6,865 nt of DNA from SURF-32 sp964648365 (GCA_964648365.1 CAZYLK010000253.1:1-6865); one strand, 5' to 3'. Positions 1-6,364 are shown, counted from the stretch's first letter. Made by a program: numbers and translations. Notes: a model not told the origin generated them from the sequence alone.

Positions 1-3000
1 GTCGCGTCGGCCGACGTCTGCGTCCCGCCGGACCTGCCGCCGTCCCCCCCGGCCGTTCCAGACGCGCCGCTCGCGCCGTTACCCCCCCCCGCCGTCGCGG
101 ATTCCGGCGCCGAAGCAGGCAGTCGCAGGATGACCGAATCGCCGAACGCCCCCAACGCCTCCTGCACCGGCACGATCCGCCGCGTGCGGATCGAGGGTTG
201 CTCCCGCTTCCGGTCGACCTCACCTTCCACGAAGATCACCGCGTCCGCGCTGATCATCCCGCGGAACTTCTCCAGCTCCTCGCTGAACAGCACCACTTCG
301 ATCTGCCCGGTCAGGTCTTCCAGCGTCACCACGCCCATCTTGGAACCCGGCTTGCGCCCGCCCTTGGCGATCACGGTGCGGACGTTGGTCACCAGCCCGC
401 CGAGAATGACCTTGTGACTCTCCGGGAAGCGGGCGACGTCCGCGATGCTGGCCGTCGTACACGCATTCAGCACCGCCTCGTGGCTGACCAGCGGATGCTT
501 CGTGACGTAGAATCCCAGCACCGCCTTCTCGCGGGCGAGCATCTCGGCCTCTGTCCACTCAGCATTGGAAAGCTTCTGCGTCCCCCCCCCGTCCGCCGGC
601 GCAACTTCCCCGAACAGGCTCCCCTGTCCGGATTTGCGATCCTGCTGATACTGCTGACCGGCCGCGATGGCGTCTTCCACCGCCAGGCACATCGCCTTGC
701 GCATCGCCCCGGTCCGGTCGAACGCCCCGGCGCTGATCAGCGCCTCGACCGTCGCCCGTGTCAGCGTGGACAGGTCCACGCGCTCGCAGAAGTCGTACAA
801 GTCGGTGAAGTCTCCGCCCTGGCGCCGCGCCGAAGCGATCGCCTCGATCGGCTTTTCGCCCAGCCCCTTGATCGCACCCAGGCCGAACACGATGCGGGCC
901 TTCTGATCCGGCTTGCCGTTCGTGCCCGCCTTCGCCTTGACGACGGTGAACACCGCCTCGGACCGGTTCACGTCGGGCGGGTCGATCACGACCCCCATCT
1001 TGCGGCAGTCTTCCCGATACTCGGCGATCTTCTCGATGTCGTGCATTTCGAACGTCATCGCGGCCGCCATGAACTCGACCGGGAAGTAGGTCTTCATCCA
1101 CGCCGTCTGGAACGCGACGATGCCATAACCCGTAGAGTGGGCCTTGTTGAAGGCGTAGCCGCCGAACTTGAGGATGTCCTCAAATATCTGTTCGGCCGTG
1201 CTCCGCCCGACGCCGTTGGCGACGCACCCTTCCAGGAAAGGCTCGCGCATCGCCTCGATCATCTCGGTCTTCTTCTTGCTGATCGCCTTGGCCAGCCGGA
1301 ACGCCGCCTTCAGCTCGATCCCGCCGAGCCGGTTCACCAGCCGCGAGACCTGCTCCTGGTAGACCATGATGCCGAAGGTCTCCTGCAACACTTCGGACAT
1401 GATCGGGTGCGGCGTGGACCAGCGCTCGCCGTGCTTGCGGGCGATGTAGGCGTCGATGTACTGCATCGGGCCGGGTCGATAGAGGGCGTTGGCGGCGATG
1501 AGGTCTTCAATGCGGTTCGGTCGCATGCGCATCAATACGTCGCGCATGCCGCCGGATTCAAACTGGAAGATGCCCTTCGTATCGCCGCGCGTAAACAGTT
1601 CGTATGCCCGCTGATCCGTCAGATCGAGCGATTCGATGTCGATCTTCCGCCCGCTGCCCTGCTCGGCCAGTTGCCGGGCACGTTCCAGCACGCTCAGCGT
1701 CCGCAGGCCGAGAAAGTCCATCTTCAGCAGGCCGACTTTTTCGACCGTCGGGCCGTCGTACTGCGTGGTGATCACGTCGCTGCCGGTCGTGCGGCACAGC
1801 GGCAGGAAGTTGACCATCGGCTGGTCGGCCACCACCACCCCGGCCGCGTGGACGCCGGAGTTGCGGGCCAGACCCTCGACCTTGCGCGCGACGTCGATGA
1901 TTTTCTTCACTTCGTCGTCGCTGCGGTAGAGCTTCGACAGTTCCGGCTCGGCCTCCAGCGCCTTGTCGATCGTCATCTTGAGCTCGAACGGGATGAGCTT
2001 GGTCAGCTCGTTCGCCCGCTCGAAGCTCATGCCCATTACGCGGGCCACGTCTTTGACGGCCGCCTTCGCCTTGAGCGTGTTGAAGGTGATGATCTGGGCG
2101 ACGTGGCCGTACTTGCGACGAACGTAGTCGATGACGTCCGCCCGGCCGTTCTGGCAGATGTCGATGTCGATGTCCGGCATCTCGTCGCGGTCCGGGTCCA
2201 TGAACCGCTCGAAATAAAGCTCATAGCGGATCGGGTCCGGCGTCGAAATGCGCAGGCAATACGCCACCACGCTGCTGCACCCGCTGCCGCGCGCCCCGAA
2301 CGGAATGCCCTTCTGCCGGGCGTAATTGACGAAGTCATGCACGATCAGGAAATAGCTGGCGAACCCCTTGCTGGTGATGACGCTGAGTTCATAGTCAATC
2401 CGCTCGCGCAGCTCGTCGCTGATGTCGCCGTATCGCTCCTTCGCCCCTTCGTACACCAGGTGCCGCAGGTACACCGCGTCCGGCTTCGATTCCGCCGCCT
2501 CAGAGCCCCGGCTTTCAAGCCGGGAGTCCGAGCGGGAAGATCCAGCCCCAGCGGATTCTTGCGAGCCGCGGGCTTCAGCCCGCGCGGAGGTTCCTCCTTG
2601 ACGAACGCCCCTCCCCGCCTGCAAGCCGCTCCCTTCCGAGACGGCGGACCCTGCTCCCCTGGTTCCCGGCGAATCCAGCAATTCACCGGTCAAACGAAGC
2701 GCCGCGTCCGCGCGGGCTGAAGCCCGCGGCTCGCTGGAAGAGTCTCCTGCGGAGGCACCCGACGCCAGTTCCCCGCCCCCCCCGACCTCCCCCGGCACCT
2801 GAAACACCGGCGCATGCCGCTCGCTGAAGTTCAGCTCGACGTTGCACATCTCCGCGATGCGAAGCGTGTTATCCAGCGCCTCCGGATGATCCGGAAACAG
2901 CGCCGCCATCTCCTCGCCGCTTTTGAGATAAAACTGATCGGTGTGGAACCGGAATCGATCCTCGTCGCTGACCTTCGCACCCGTATTGATGCACAAAAGC

Positions 3001-3668
3001 ACGTCGTGCGCCTCGGCGTCCTCGTGGGCGAGGTAATGCACGTCGTTGGTGGCGATCAGGCCGATGCCGCTGCGCTGGGCGATGTCGACAAGCTCGGGGT
3101 TGATCATCCGCTGCTCATCGATGCCGTGATCCTGCAACTCGATGAAGAACCGCTGCTCGCCGAAGATCTCGAGGTACGTCTTGACCAGTTCCTCGGCCGC
3201 GCGATGGTCCTTCCGCATCAGCATCTGCGGAATCTCGCCGCCCAGACAGGTGCTGGTGCAGATCAGCCCCTCCGAATAGCGCCGCAGCAGTTCCTTGTCG
3301 ATCCGCGGCTTGCGGTAAAACCCCTCGGTAAACGCAAGCGAACTGAGCTGCATCAGGTTGCGATAGCCGGTCAGGTTCTGAGCGAGCAGCAGCAGGTGAA
3401 ACGACTCCTTCTGCCCCGACGAGTCATGCACCCGCCGATCCCCGGTCGCCAGGTACACCTCGCACCCGATGATCGGCTTGACCCCCGCCTTGCGGCAGCG
3501 CTCGTAAAGCTCGACCACGCCGAACATGTTCCCATGATCGCTGATCGTCACCGCCGGCTGCCCCATCCGCTTGGCGGCATCGACCAGCGCATCAATCCGC
3601 GTCGCCCCGTCCAGCAGGCTGTAGTGCGTGTGAACGTGCAGGTGTACGAAGGGTCGGTTACCGTCCAT
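1..3668 (-). CDS. dnaE: DNA polymerase III alpha subunit (C-terminus cut by window edge)
   Basis: Catalytic subunit of the replicative DNA polymerase. The frame is open from ATG at 3668 to the left edge, 1222 codons without a stop. The N-terminal PHP domain (about 1-285) keeps its metal-site motifs: H11/H13 in HVHTHYSLLDG, D44-H45, E70 and NDVHY at 208-212, so it may proofread, unlike the degenerate E. coli PHP. Polymerase catalytic aspartates are visible as MPDIDIDIC (D501, D503) and KMDFLGLRTL (D651). A helix-hairpin-helix region follows near 930-985, then a beta-clamp motif QGSLF at 1015-1019 and an OB fold at about 1083-1168. It is already longer than E. coli DnaE (1160 aa) because of a 105-residue low-complexity insertion (about 294-398) and a Gly/Ala/Ser-rich tail after 1178. 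No clear Shine-Dalgarno precedes the ATG; the start was chosen because the conserved FVHLHVH motif begins at residue 7. Confidence 0.97.
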   Translation of the reverse strand, partial: MDGNRPFVHLHVHTHYSLLDGATRIDALVDAAKRMGQPAVTISDHGNMFGVVELYERCRKAGVKPIIGCEVYLATGDRRVHDSSGQKESFHLLLLAQNLTGYRNLMQLSSLAFTEGFYRKPRIDKELLRRYSEGLICTSTCLGGEIPQMLMRKDHRAAEELVKTYLEIFGEQRFFIELQDHGIDEQRMINPELVDIAQRSGIGLIATNDVHYLAHEDAEAHDVLLCINTGAKVSDEDRFRFHTDQFYLKSGEEMAALFPDHPEALDNTLRIAEMCNVELNFSERHAPVFQVPGEVGGGGELASGASAGDSSSEPRASARADAALRLTGELLDSPGTRGAGSAVSEGSGLQAGRGVRQGGTSARAEARGSQESAGAGSSRSDSRLESRGSEAAESKPDAVYLRHLVYEGAKERYGDISDELRERIDYELSVITSKGFASYFLIVHDFVNYARQKGIPFGARGSGCSSVVAYCLRISTPDPIRYELYFERFMDPDRDEMPDIDIDICQNGRADVIDYVRRKYGHVAQIITFNTLKAKAAVKDVARVMGMSFERANELTKLIPFELKMTIDKALEAEPELSKLYRSDDEVKKIIDVARKVEGLARNSGVHAAGVVVADQPMVNFLPLCRTTGSDVITTQYDGPTVEKVGLLKMDFLGLRTLSVLERARQLAEQGSGRKIDIESLDLTDQRAYELFTRGDTKGIFQFESGGMRDVLMRMRPNRIEDLIAANALYRPGPMQYIDAYIARKHGERWSTPHPIMSEVLQETFGIMVYQEQVSRLVNRLGGIELKAAFRLAKAISKKKTEMIEAMREPFLEGCVANGVGRSTAEQIFEDILKFGGYAFNKAHSTGYGIVAFQTAWMKTYFPVEFMAAAMTFEMHDIEKIAEYREDCRKMGVVIDPPDVNRSEAVFTVVKAKAGTNGKPDQKARIVFGLGAIKGLGEKPIEAIASARRQGGDFTDLYDFCERVDLSTLTRATVEALISAGAFDRTGAMRKAMCLAVEDAIAAGQQYQQDRKSGQGSLFGEVAPADGGGTQKLSNAEWTEAEMLAREKAVLGFYVTKHPLVSHEAVLNACTTASIADVARFPESHKVILGGLVTNVRTVIAKGGRKPGSKMGVVTLEDLTGQIEVVLFSEELEKFRGMISADAVIFVEGEVDRKREQPSIRTRRIVPVQEALGAFGDSVILRLPASAPESATAGGGNGASGASGTAGGDGGRSGGTQTSADA
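2507..2524. repeat. REP-like palindrome A
   Basis: CCCGGCTT-TC-AAGCCGGG is a perfect 8-bp stem with a 2-base centre. It has the same architecture as palindromes B and C, with a shared GGCT core, but a different stem sequence. It lies 36 bp to the left of B, inside the same dnaE insertion. It may be a related but distinct repeat family, or a diverged copy. Confidence 0.65.
2561..2588 (+). repeat. REP-like palindrome B, left copy of a 28-bp inverted repeat
   Basis: The core is CGCGGGCT-TC-AGCCCGCG (2567-2584), a perfect 8-bp stem with a 2-base centre. The 28 bases here are the exact reverse complement of 2707-2734. A second short palindrome, GGAGGTTCCTCC, follows at 2586-2597. It lies inside the dnaE reading frame and is translated. 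The form is that of a repetitive palindromic (REP) element; genome-wide copy number is not known from this window. Confidence 0.8.
2707..2734 (-). repeat. REP-like palindrome C, right copy of the 28-bp inverted repeat
   Basis: The core is CGCGGGCT-GA-AGCCCGCG (2711-2728). All 28 bases match palindrome B in inverted orientation. The outer ends of B and C enclose 174 bp, exactly 58 codons, so the whole unit is frame-neutral. Two inverted REPs separated by a spacer is the arrangement called a REPIN; a short element with 28-bp terminal inverted repeats is the alternative reading. I saw no clear target-site duplication next to it. Confidence 0.8.
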
Positions 3669-3798
3669 GGCTGGTTTTCGCTGAGGTCTCGAGTTTCCGG
3701 CGCCGCGGTTCGTCCGCGCGGCCCGGTCATGGTACGCGACCTCGCGCGATCCGCCACAAGCGCGGATTCACTTTCAGTGTGAACATACGCGCCCCAAC

Positions 3799-3822
3799 CT
3801 GTGATTTGCCGGCAAATCACAG
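3799..3822. promoter_or_regulatory. 24-bp perfect palindrome, candidate operator
   Basis: The half-site CTGTGATTTGCC is followed directly by its exact reverse complement, with no mismatch and no spacer. No T run follows on either strand, which argues against an intrinsic terminator. The outer TGTGA/TCACA arms recall CRP/FNR-type half-sites, but they are 12 bp apart where the CRP consensus has 6, so it is not a standard CRP box. It sits about 130 bp from both divergent start codons and about 40 bp upstream of the putative -35 of the rightward promoter. Confidence 0.55.
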
Positions 3823-3862
3823 CGCTCATCCTGATCGCGCCCGTTCGTCTCGCTTCCGTTCA

Positions 3863-3890
3863 TTCCCACTCGGATTCTCGTTGGTACAAT
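3863..3890 (+). promoter_or_regulatory. Putative extended -10 sigma-70-type promoter for the rightward genes
   Basis: TGGTACAAT (3882-3890) is an extended -10 (TGn) with TACAAT, one mismatch from consensus. The -35, TTCCCA at 3863-3868 with a 16-bp spacer, is poor, as is usual when the -10 is extended. Transcription would start near 3897 and give a leader of about 57 nt to the ATG at 3954. Confidence 0.5.
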
Positions 3891-3953
3891 CGCCCTCTGT
3901 GCGGAGGCATTGGCCGCGCTGATTGAACACAACCCACACCGGAGAACACACCT

Positions 3954-4358
3954 ATGAACGATATCACGACAGATCAGGCTCAGGCCGTGGTGGCCGCGGC
4001 CCGCGAGAAGGCGACGGCGATCGGCGCGAAGATGAACATCGCCGTGGTCGACGCGGGGGCGAACCTGAAGGCGTTCGCCCGCATGGACGGGGCGTGGCTG
4101 GGGTCGATCGACATCAGCATCAAGAAGGCCCGGACCGCGCGGTTTTTCGACATGCCGACCGGCGAGATCGGCAAGCTCTCGCAGCCGGGCGGGTCGCTCT
4201 ACAACATCGAGCATTCCAACGGCGGGCTGATCACCTTCCCCGGCGGCGTGCCGATCAAGAGCGCCTCGGGCCAGGTCATCGGCGCCGTCGGCGTCTCGGG
4301 CGATGCCGTTGAGAAAGACCACGCGGTGGCCACGGCCGGGGCGGCTGCCCTGACATGA
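3954..4358 (+). CDS. GlcG/HbpS family (DUF336) protein
   Basis: A 134-residue cytoplasmic protein, the usual length for this family. Typical features are NIAVVDAGANLKAFARMDGAW (about 24-44), IKKARTARFFDMPTGEI (about 57-73), then SNGGLITFPGGVPI and VIGAVGVSG near the C-terminus. HbpS from Streptomyces is a haem-binding/degrading member and GlcG lies in glycolate operons. The substrate of this copy is unknown and a haem role is inference only. There is no signal peptide, so it resembles GlcG more than secreted HbpS. The start is supported by GGAG at 3941-3944, nine bases before ATG. The next gene begins 13 bases after the stop, so the two are probably co-transcribed, although no functional link is evident. 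Confidence 0.92.
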   Translation: MNDITTDQAQAVVAAAREKATAIGAKMNIAVVDAGANLKAFARMDGAWLGSIDISIKKARTARFFDMPTGEIGKLSQPGGSLYNIEHSNGGLITFPGGVPIKSASGQVIGAVGVSGDAVEKDHAVATAGAAALT

Positions 4359-4371
4359 GCGCGGGGGGCAC

Positions 4372-5373
4372 GTGCCGGCGCAACCTGAACAATCCCCCAT
4401 GCTCGACGCGGCGAACGACCGGCCGTTGTGCTTCAACTGCGGCTACTGGCTGCGCGGGCTGGACCTGCCGCGGCCATGCCCCGAGTGCGGCCGTACGGCG
4501 GACCCGGCGACGGCGGGCCCGCGGGCGCGAAGCTGGTTCGCCGGGCGCCGGGCCGCGTGGCAGTGGCTGCTGCGGCCCTCGCGGGTGCCGGCGGGCGTGT
4601 GCTACGTGCTGGCGGACGCCGCATCGCAGCAAGTCCTGAGGCGGCGTGAACGCCGATGGCTCTGGATGCCCGCGCTGCTGGCTGCCCTGATCGTCGGCGG
4701 CGGGCACTTCGTCGCCGTCCGCTACGAGGCACGGATCTGGTACTTCGACAAGGACGACCCGAACCGTACGCCGCTGCGCGAAGTCAAGCAGGTCGAAGAC
4801 GACCGGCTCTTCGCGACCAACGAACACCTCTTCCGCGACTACTTCGGCCAGCCCACGTCGTGGGTCGGCCGGTACGACCGACGCCACGCCGGCCTGACGC
4901 TCAGCCGGCCGACGGCCGTGGATCCGGTCGCCGTGCTGCTGGGCGCGGGGCCGCTGCTGCTGCTCGTGCTCAGCTATGCCCCGGCGCGAGCGCTGTACCG
5001 CCATCTGGCGGCAAAGTGCGGCGTCGCCTGCGGCGTGCCGGAGCTGGAACTCGCGGCCGTCGCCGCCTGGTCGCTGATCGCCCCGTCGCTGGGCCGGGTG
5101 TTGTGGCTGTGGGTGACCGTTGTTGCCGCGGTCGCCGCGGGGCAATTCACGGATCTCGACATGGCGGCGGGGGGCGCTACGCGCACAGCTACGATCTCCA
5201 CGGCCGCTGCCGCGTGGGCCCTGATCCTGCTTGCCGGATGCCTCCGCCTCGTACGGCACGACCGCGCGAAGCTCATCGCCGCCAACGGGCTGCTGCTCTG
5301 GGCGTGGCTGGCCGTGATTGCGCTGGCGGCGCCCCTCGCGCTGCTTCGGGCGGTGGGGGCGGTGTGGGAGTAA
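4372..5373 (+). CDS. Zinc-ribbon multi-span membrane protein, function unknown
   Basis: A 333-residue protein. The N-terminus carries a CxxC-x12-CxxC zinc ribbon (C20, C23, C36, C39; CFNCGYWLRGL and CPECGR), a form of N-terminal module seen often in planctomycete membrane proteins. A basic stretch (about 88-96) leads into hydrophobic segments at about 96-117, 183-203, 224-257 (long enough for two), 274-293 and 301-328, giving five or six spans. Residues 118-182 are polar, with WYFDKDDPN and many charged residues, and may form an exposed loop. The start drawn is GTG at 4372, after a G-rich stretch (4363-4368) that pairs weakly with the anti-Shine-Dalgarno. ATG at 4399 is a possible later start, but nothing like a ribosome site precedes it. 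I do not recognise a specific function. Confidence 0.85.
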   Translation: MPAQPEQSPMLDAANDRPLCFNCGYWLRGLDLPRPCPECGRTADPATAGPRARSWFAGRRAAWQWLLRPSRVPAGVCYVLADAASQQVLRRRERRWLWMPALLAALIVGGGHFVAVRYEARIWYFDKDDPNRTPLREVKQVEDDRLFATNEHLFRDYFGQPTSWVGRYDRRHAGLTLSRPTAVDPVAVLLGAGPLLLLVLSYAPARALYRHLAAKCGVACGVPELELAAVAAWSLIAPSLGRVLWLWVTVVAAVAAGQFTDLDMAAGGATRTATISTAAAAWALILLAGCLRLVRHDRAKLIAANGLLLWAWLAVIALAAPLALLRAVGAVWE

Positions 5374-5406
5374 TTGGAAAAGCCACTGCCAAGGGCGGCG
5401 GCGCCA

Positions 5407-6105
5407 TCAGGCAGATCGACGCCTGCGCGCAGCTGTCAGCCCCAGGCCGACTAAGCCCAACAGTGCCGCCGAAGGAGCGGGCACCGCGACGATGTCCAGG
5501 TTGAGGTCGTCTAGTCCGGGGTACGCATAGTAATTCGTATCTGGATCGTAGCCGAATGGTCTGAACACAATCGTCTTCAGGCTGGCGGCATTGCCGGGCG
5601 CTTGAAACGAAAACGTCGAAAACTCCCAGTCCTCTGAGTTGGTCGTCGGTCCCAATTGACCGAGTAGCGAAGCGTTTCCAGGGTTGCCAGTTTCTTGCAG
5701 GTACACGTCATACCCGCCCGCAACATCGAGCACTGGGTTGACCGACTGCAGCAAGTATCCGGACAGTTCGTACTCCACGCCGGGGACGAGGGCGGCGGTC
5801 AAGTCCTGCGCGATGTGCTCAAAAGCCCCGTACCAACCAGCAACCCAGCGCTTCCCGCCGTGCGCGACCTTTCCCGTGAAGTGCCCATAGGCCGACGGGA
5901 GAATACCGTACGAGCCGTCCGTGCTAAACGTGTCTGGGGTACCGAAACCGTATGCCGTGAGATTGTACCAATCCGTCGGAAGGATGGCCTCACGCGGATC
6001 GGGTTCTTGAGGAACGTCTTCGAACCCAGAGTTTCTGAGCAGGTCGGCCCGCGCCGCGACCGGCAGAACCAAGAGCACCACGATCATTCGCTGCACACGA
6101 TTCAT
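5407..6105 (-). CDS. Secreted PEP-CTERM sorting-domain protein
   Basis: A 232-residue exported protein. The signal peptide is MNRVQR, a hydrophobic core MIVVLLVLPV and a likely cleavage site after AARA (residue 20). The mature protein begins DLLRNSGFED, the opening typical of the beta-sandwich domains in many PEP-CTERM proteins, and has many aromatic residues and glycines. The C-terminus is a sorting signal: VPAPS (208-212), a hydrophobic helix (213-225) and the basic tail ARRRRSA. The motif is Pro-Ala-Pro rather than the usual Pro-Glu-Pro. Sorting would be done by an exosortase, none of which is encoded here. I chose ATG at 6105 over the in-frame ATG at 6129 because AGGAGG (6112-6117) lies six bases before it and the signal peptide then has normal length. 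It is convergent with the membrane-protein gene across 33 bases. The ligand or role is unknown. Confidence 0.88.
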   Translation of the reverse strand: MNRVQRMIVVLLVLPVAARADLLRNSGFEDVPQEPDPREAILPTDWYNLTAYGFGTPDTFSTDGSYGILPSAYGHFTGKVAHGGKRWVAGWYGAFEHIAQDLTAALVPGVEYELSGYLLQSVNPVLDVAGGYDVYLQETGNPGNASLLGQLGPTTNSEDWEFSTFSFQAPGNAASLKTIVFRPFGYDPDTNYYAYPGLDDLNLDIVAVPAPSAALLGLVGLGLTAARRRRSA

Positions 6106-6328
6106 CCCAATCCTCCTCAGCTCAAACAAACCACGGGCGGGCTTTCCTTAAGCGCGCCGATCACGAACGACACTATTGCGTACGCCGACGTAACGCAAAC
6201 CAGTGAACTGTCACCACTGCAAGCGCGAACCCCGACGAGGAAACGCGTTCCGACCATGTGGCGATTGACCGAGTTGTACCGCCACGCGGCGGAGGGCGAG
6301 CGTGCCAAGCCGAACCGCTACGGCGATA
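6106..6328 (-). other. Long 5' leader of the PEP-CTERM gene
   Basis: About 220 nt between the putative transcription start and the ATG. It contains a hairpin at 6176-6198, two arms TTGCGT/ACGCAA with an inner ACG-TCGG-CGT and one bulged base, giving nine pairs. An overlapping short frame (6117-6308, 63 codons) ends in a TGA that touches the AGGAGG of the main gene. No known riboswitch class is recognised. Confidence 0.35.
6112..6117 (-). promoter_or_regulatory. Shine-Dalgarno that sets the PEP-CTERM start
   Basis: A full AGGAGG lies on the minus strand, six bases before ATG 6105. It matches the intact anti-Shine-Dalgarno of the 16S gene at the right edge. It lies inside the longer frame that begins at 6129, which is why that earlier start is rejected. 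Confidence 0.8.
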
Positions 6329-6334
6329 AAGCGC

Positions 6335-6364
6335 ATAATAGCGATGTCACGTACTTGACGTCAA
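6335..6364 (-). promoter_or_regulatory. Putative sigma-70-type promoter for the PEP-CTERM gene
   Basis: On the minus strand, TTGACG (6359-6364, five of six to consensus), an 18-bp spacer and TATTAT (6335-6340, five of six) make the best promoter in the window. Transcription would begin near 6328 and run toward the PEP-CTERM gene, giving a leader of about 220 nt. The -35 lies inside a 12-bp palindrome CTTGACGTCAAG (6354-6365), which could be a repressor site over the promoter. Confidence 0.55.

Larger units (their letters stand above)
2478..2789 (-). other. Low-complexity in-frame insertion within dnaE
   Basis: This segment encodes about 105 residues rich in Ser, Gly, Ala, Arg and Glu, between VFQVPGE (end of the PHP region) and YLRHLVYEGAKERYGD (start of the polymerase core). 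In E. coli DnaE the two regions join through only a short linker. No domain is recognisable in it. Its DNA holds three palindromes, an 8-base C run and a small GGAGG/CCTCC inverted repeat, and the reading frame is preserved across the whole stretch. It is probably a disordered linker created by insertion of repeat elements. It is not an intein: the N-terminal Cys/Ser and C-terminal His-Asn splice motifs are absent and it is too short. Confidence 0.75.
3669..3953. promoter_or_regulatory. Divergent intergenic region between dnaE and the GlcG-like gene
   Basis: These 285 bases hold no convincing gene. They contain a 24-bp perfect palindrome (3799-3822), a smaller inverted repeat TTCAC-N7-GTGAA (3767-3783), a likely rightward promoter (3863-3890) and the Shine-Dalgarno of the rightward gene (3941-3944). 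No good leftward promoter for dnaE stands out. The best candidate, minus-strand TTGTGG (3754-3759) with TACCAT (3729-3734), has a long 19-bp spacer and is weak. Confidence 0.6.

Noticed and set aside
220..1101. Two adjacent minus-strand frames (220-558 and 559-1101)
   Set aside because: They lie in another frame of the same strand as dnaE and are Gly/Arg/Asp-rich shadows. The dnaE frame itself is intact here, so they do not indicate a frameshift.
198..2720. 840-codon open frame on the plus strand
   Set aside because: It is exactly antisense to dnaE, is rich in Arg, His, Leu, Asp and Val without any domain, and arises because high GC at third positions removes stops from the opposite frame. 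The dnaE motifs on the minus strand are unmistakable.
2478..2789. Possible intein in dnaE
   Set aside because: DnaE is a classic intein host, but the insertion is only about 105 residues, lacks splice-junction residues and Hint motifs, and is not next to a catalytic motif.
3799..3822. Standard CRP box or intrinsic terminator
   Set aside because: The TGTGA and TCACA arms are 12 bp apart rather than 6, and no T run follows on either strand, so neither label fits; it is kept as an unassigned operator candidate.
3774..4436. 220-codon minus-strand frame over the GlcG-like gene
   Set aside because: It is antisense to a well-recognised DUF336 gene and has shadow composition.
4355..4639. Plus-strand frame starting in an ATGA overlap with the GlcG-like stop
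   Set aside because: The overlap looks like translational coupling, but the product is Arg/Gly/Cys-rich and out of frame with the zinc ribbon and membrane spans.
4276..5504. Long minus frame 4276-5259 and plus frame 4656-5504 over the membrane-protein gene
   Set aside because: Both are Arg/Pro/Gly-rich alternative frames of the zinc-ribbon membrane protein, with no ribosome site or domain.
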